Origin: Siphonodentalium dalli
Lineage: Eukaryota; Mollusca; Scaphopoda; Gadilida; Siphonodentaliidae
Assembly (NCBI GenBank): GCA_032622095.1
Contig: CP136061.1
Location: forward strand, 232,372,944-232,436,943
Length of the DNA: 64,000 nt
Direction of reading: 5' to 3'
The stretch's first letter is position 1, and every line of letters begins with the position of its first letter. The notes below the pieces were generated by a model. That model had not been told where the DNA came from, searched no databases, and saw only the letters and a program-made list of their open reading frames with translations. Below, one piece after another: positions 59,201 to 64,000 of this stretch. Made by a program: the position numbers and the translations under genes.

Positions 59201-59592
59201 AAAGGTACTCAATCCGATAAAACTCCTCTCAATTACTATTTCAATGGCTTCGGGAGTCAAAAATATTTGATTCGAGTCAAGGAAGTCACCCACCAAAGCT
59301 CAGATTTATAAGATATCGATTTTAGAAATCTATTATTTTTCATTATCGGGAATACTTTCTGTCCCAGAAGTTTGCCGAAAAAGCCGACCGACATTCTCTC
59401 GATACTAAATTCCATTGAACAAAATGTTGCTATACAACACATTTTGGGCAATTATATACGATAGTTCACAGTCATTAGCATTATTTTTGGATAATTAATC
59501 GATTCTGATAACTATAAAGTGACCTTTGATAAAATGTTGTTGTTGTTGGAATCTGTTGAGATGGGGACCCTCTGATCGGACTGAGTACCTTT
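59201..59592. repeat. AAAGGTACTCAATCCGAT element, second full copy
   Basis: Ends AAAGGTACTCAATCCGATAA and TCGGACTGAGTACCTTT; the interior is shorter than and partly different from the 14832 copy. Confidence 0.78.
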
Positions 59593-60410
59593 AAATGAAT
59601 AAAGTGTTCTAATACTAATTATACGGACAAACTGTGACTCAGAAAGAAAGCCATAGAAATTACTATTCCGGAAAATATAAATGGGTCATGTTTCTTTCAG
59701 TCGTTTTTGCATTAAAGGTATACAAACCGAAGCACTCTGACTCGCAGTGGGTAAATGTGCAAAAAAATATTAAAGTCTGTAAAACATCGCCGCTAAGAAT
59801 AACATGAAGAAATAGATAGACTTTGTTCTTATATTCATTATTGATAGTTCTCAAATACTATATATTTTTTGCGTGTTTAAACCATTATAATTGTTATGTA
59901 GACGTGATTTCTCCGCAAACATGGTAAATCGTATTGTAACTTGTAAGTTCAATCATCTCAGTGTGAATATGATTTTTAGAATATAATTAAATTCTTGGAC
60001 CTTTTCAATGTTTGCCGCGTCAATCATCCGGGGTTTGGCACACGGAATCTCAGTATTGGAAGTAATGTAAACAAGAAGACATTCTAATGACGCGGACCGG
60101 ATCGGAGTGGTCCAGTCACCGAGTCCACGGACTATGGGGTCCAGTCCTGGCCATTCCGGTCGGGTACTCTTGCCTGGATCGGTCCAAAGCGGTCCACTCC
60201 ACTTACGAGTATACATGTGAACGAATTACCCTTTCAGCAAAGTGATCATAGTATACAGGGAAAATTAAGTTTACTATATCAAAAGGTGAGCAAACATCAT
60301 TTGCAACATTGCTTACCAGTTAACAAGGTGGCACCACAACAACACATGCAGTACATACTTTAAATATAAACGTTTAGAGATGATCTATACCATTACTGTG
60401 CACATTCATA
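59593..60410. other. intergenic DNA, nothing recognised
   Basis: Includes a GC-richer patch (60080-60200) with 'ggtccagt' and 'cggtcc' motifs; no coding support. Confidence 0.45.
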
Positions 60411-60414
60411 TTAA

Positions 60415-60805
60415 CCCTTTACCCAACAAACCGGCCAAAACCGGCCAAATGAAGCTTCAACAGCCTAAAATATCTTCGGTCTGTCTCAATAGAACCATAC
60501 AAATATGGATATCATTGGAACCGGCTCCTTGACCACATTGTGATAGTTACAGTTAGCCCTGTGCCAATGCATTCTCTTATATATGCGAGTCGACCATAGG
60601 TCGCCTCGCATATATAAGAGAATGCATTGGCCTAAAAAAAATCTTTTTTTAACACTTTTTACCATTTTTTCTTACATTCTTTAACAATTTTATAATTTTT
60701 AATGTGTTAAGCCAATGCATTCTCTTATATATGCGAGGCGACCTATGGTCGACTCGCATATATAAGAGAATGCATTGGCACAGGGCCCTTCTGTTGGGTA
60801 AAGGG
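60415..60805. repeat. TTAA-flanked two-hairpin MITE, ACCCAACA family, copy 3
   Basis: TTAA at 60411 and 60806; same orientation and layout as 16314-16700 and nearly the same sequence, which suggests recent activity. Confidence 0.82.
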
Positions 60806-61052
60806 TTAATTAACCATTAAAGACGCACATTCACATGCTTTTCGAGACAACATTATGGAGGGTAAGATCGCTATTTGAACATTATAAGTTATACTGTTTC
60901 CTGCGAACCGAGCCGCCCCAGAATAATAATGTGTTTGACATATTTAAGACAATGATGCATGGGTCATTGACTCATTGGGTCTTGAAATGTTTAGCAGACG
61001 AATTAAACTGTGATACTTTAAAATTGTATCGTTGCGAAAACAGAAACAAAAA

Positions 61053-62045
61053 TAACTAGAGGTGTGACTGTTCCAATGGGACTAAGGATACCCCCCGTGT
61101 TTTTTAAAATACTAAGATGTTTCACATGTCAGTAAACATTTAGTTAAAATAATAAAATAACAGTTCCCATTGCAGGTGCATTGCAAGCTCGGACAAAATT
61201 ATTGCATGTTGCGAAAATGTTCTCAGTCGAAAAAGGGGAATAACTCCACCAAAAAAAGTCGGACAGACATCATAATCGCAGGTGCACAGGTTCCCATGGT
61301 ACTAAATATATGTTCCAAGTTAAAACAAAATTGACCTAAAAATGTAGGAATAAAAGCTCTGACAAAATTATACATGTTGCGATAATTTTCTAAGTCGAAA
61401 AAGGGGGGATAACTCCACCAAAAAAAGTCCGACAGACGTCATAATCGCAGGTGCCAAGTCATAATTGTCTGTGCCAAGTTTCACGGAAATTGATCAAAAA
61501 ACGACTGAGAAAATCTACGGACAAATTTGTGTCCACGGACGACGGACGGACAAGCTGATTCCAGTATACCCCCCTAACTTCGTTGCGGGGGGTATAACTA
61601 GAGGTGTGACTGTCCCAATGGGACTAAGGATACCCCCCCCCCCCCCCCCGTGTTTTTATAATACTAAGATGTTTCACATGTCAGTAAACAGTTGGTTAAA
61701 ATAATAAAATAACAGTTCCCATTGCAGGTGCACAACCCTGACCCTAATCTTAAACCTATTGACCGAAAAATGTAGGAATAAAAGCTCGGACAAAATTATG
61801 CATGTTGCGAAAATGTTCTTAAGTCGAAAAAGGGGAATAACTCCACACAAAAAAGTCGGACAGACATCATAATCGCAGGTGCACAGGTTACCATGGTACT
61901 AAATATCAGTGCCAAGATTCAAAAGCATTGACCTATAAATGTAGGAATAAAAGCTTGGACAAAATTATGCATGTTGCAAAAAAAATTCGAAGTCGAAAAA
62001 GGGGGATAACTCCACCAAAAAATATCAGACAGACGTCATAATCAC
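61053..62045 (-). mobile_element. two tandem copies of the GTCC-headed element
   Basis: Copy A, 61053-61595, is complete ('taactagaggtgtgactgt' to 'cgttgcggggggtata'). Copy B starts at once with 'taactagaggtgtgactgtc' and is cut short near 62045. Both are inverted relative to 25199-25908. Confidence 0.7.
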
Positions 62046-62286
62046 TAACACATCACTAACACAGTCGATCTGTTTTATTCAGGTGCTTGTTGATGATAAT
62101 TGTATTTCACATGAACCCACTTTGAACGCATTGAGTCCCTTCAAGACAGAACAACATAATTGAAATAATCAGATTTTTTTATTGCTCTATATCGACGAGT
62201 CGAAAATATTGAGTTGTAGGTATATCGAGTGTAGGTATATTTGTTTTTATAATATCCCTGCTCCAAAAAAAGCCAGATCTGTTTAA

Positions 62287-62410
62287 CCCTTTCAGTGCCA
62301 AGAGCTTAGAGCTCTTTCCATCAATACATCACATTATTATAATCAATAAATTTGAAAAATGATCAAGGAAATATGGGTTGATACAAAAATCGGACTTGGC
62401 ACTGCAAGGG
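62287..62410. repeat. TTAA-flanked MITE, CAGTGCC family
   Basis: TTAA at 62283 and 62411. The left arm has lost the 'gtccgatttttgtatcaacc' part that the right arm keeps. Confidence 0.75.
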
Positions 62411-62773
62411 TTAAACACAAATTATTTCAGTGTTTCAAACTGATGGCCGACAGAAGAATTTAGAAATAAACTCTGCATTGCATGTCTGACATGCAAGTGA
62501 CATAAACATAATATAGGGCATATTGGCTGGCGTGTGCATGAAGTCATGATACACTTCCGTTTGAGAGGCAACCACCATAAAGATAATACATTGTAGTATT
62601 GGATCTACTGAACAAACAATTGCATGTAACTATCTTAAATTAGGTCATCCCTGATAATGGATATCTCACACATGTGGTCGAAAATGATGATGTCCTGATA
62701 TAAGGAAGCAGAGCAATACTAAACAAGTTTTACATTTATGTCATTGTCGCATAGCCAACATCGTGTACTAGTT

Positions 62774-62990
62774 TAACCCTTACTGTACTAAATACATTGG
62801 TGAGTAATTAATTTTTCAGATCGGCCATTAGCCATTTGTTGAACTTGTTATCTGAATATTTCATCATCAATGAATAGGAATCCTTCTGCACTTGTATTAT
62901 TTCTTCGCTGGTTTGTCGTCTGCTTACTTTTCCTAAAAAACCCTACAGATGAATAATATACCATTCCGAACTATGCTTTTGTATGTAACA
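62774..62990. repeat. 'ACTCATTGA' family MITE, degraded
   Basis: 'ttaacccttactgtactaaa' then 'tgaataggaatccttctgca' and 'aataatataccattccg'. Confidence 0.5.
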
Positions 62991-63183
62991 TGGGTGGGAG
63001 ATATTTTCTGTAACTAAATGTGTATTGGCAGTTAATTAAATCTTGGAGTGAGGTTTTATCTGGTCAAACTTAGAATTTCATGAATGATCATTTTGTCTTG
63101 TCACCAGATCTTCAAGGGAGACAAAACGAATTCAAGCTTCCTCCCATTCGTTTTGCCAAATTTGAAGCTGTGACAGATTATAT

Positions 63184-63993
63184 CACGGGGCGTGTCGTTA
63201 AAATGAGTAAAAAATATATATAAAAAATATAAATTAAAAAACAAGGGCGCCACTTTAACAAACACATTGCTATTGATATAATATACTACAAGGGAGTTCA
63301 CTATTTAGAATACCTTTTGACGGCCATAATTCACAATCGCCTGAACCAATTCCTAAAATTCCAACGTCAATCGATCAAGTAAAAGCTATAATTTGTTACA
63401 AATCAGGTATACAATTCCAGGATAAACTGTTTCACAACTTATAAAACAGATCATGAACAAATACTTTTAAATGTCCACACTTTATAATACAGGAGAAAAC
63501 AGACCATTGATTTCAAACTCAATATTTATCGATAAAGAACCTACATTTTGTACAAAACTTCTACATGTATCAACAGATTTAATGTTAATCTGTCCCAATC
63601 AATCGCATATTTGAATCCAAGTCTCCACTCATTCCCAATATTTAATCAATAATTTCAAATTAGTTTTGCATTGAAAATGAACTCAGTGACAATTATTGGC
63701 AACCACACATAATGTGTTCTGATCGTTGATTGGCTAAACTGGCATCACATGTATTTTGTCTACTAAGAAATCGCTTGGCAATTTTCTTTAAAAATAGGAA
63801 ATTGTTCATTGTCTGTTTTATAAGTTGTCGAACACTTTTTCCTAGAATTGCATACCAGATTTGTAAAAAGGAGATATTCGAAATAGTGAACTACCTTGTA
63901 ACATATTATATAAATTGTGATGCATTTGCTAAAGTTGCCGCTTGTATTTAATCTGGATTATTTTATTTATATTTTTAACAACACGCCCCTGTG
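63184..63993. mobile_element. inverted-repeat element at window end
   Basis: The left end CACGGGGCGTGTCGTTAAAA matches the inverted right end ...TTTTTAACAACACGCCCCTGTG. Interior arms also share 'gggagttcac(t)att'. Flanks 'attatat' and 'gttatat' are only a near match, so the target duplication is unsure. Confidence 0.55.
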
Positions 63994-64000
63994 GTTATAT

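Noticed and set aside
59953-60216. Minus-strand frame rich in W, G and P in a GC-richer patch
   Set aside because: No signal, domain or splice context; looks like a decayed repeat.

Overview
The window is nuclear DNA of an animal, most likely a marine invertebrate. It has short coding exons with GT-AG introns, AT-rich and repeat-packed intergenic DNA, and many families of foldback and terminal-inverted-repeat elements. A mollusc-like or other lophotrochozoan source is my guess from repeat style and the defensin-like gene, not something the sequence proves.

Gene 1 (+ strand, 1-33247) is the C-terminal two thirds of POLR3B, the second-largest subunit of RNA polymerase III. Twenty exons can be joined without a frame break, giving about 727 residues. 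They include the exon already open at base 1, an 18-nt microexon and the last exon with its TAG stop. The conserved core motifs and the C-terminal zinc-binding cysteines are intact. The 5' exons lie before the window.

The most unusual structures are in this gene. Two introns begin with long minisatellites (about 50 x 46 bp at 18875-21251, about 35 x 40-42 bp at 31151-32578). In each, the repeat unit is the last 24-26 nt of the exon plus its GTGAGT donor and about 14-16 nt of intron. The real 5' splice site is therefore followed by dozens of near-identical copies. Both junctions are phase 2, so reading past the first donor meets an immediate in-frame TGA.

Gene 2 (- strand, 51893-41212) is not a named family member I recognise. 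Four exons, all in phase 1, give a 158-residue secreted protein: signal peptide, 12-serine acidic linker and three six-cysteine modules of about 39 residues with beta-defensin-like spacing ending in CC. Modules 1 and 2 each occupy one 117-nt symmetric exon. An AATAAA lies 51 nt past the stop.

The rest is repeats: hAT-type elements with exact 8-bp target duplications (3295-4460, 4597-5656, 8807-9500, 11390-13366, 52345-55551); several TTAA-flanked, piggyBac-type foldback MITE families, one sitting in a tandem repeat that preserves the empty target site; TA-flanked palindromes; a 240-bp satellite (about 37290-38512); elements rich in GTCC tetranucleotides; and a decayed LINE fragment (about 57394-58790). 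I found no tRNA or rRNA gene, CRISPR array or bacterial-type operon.
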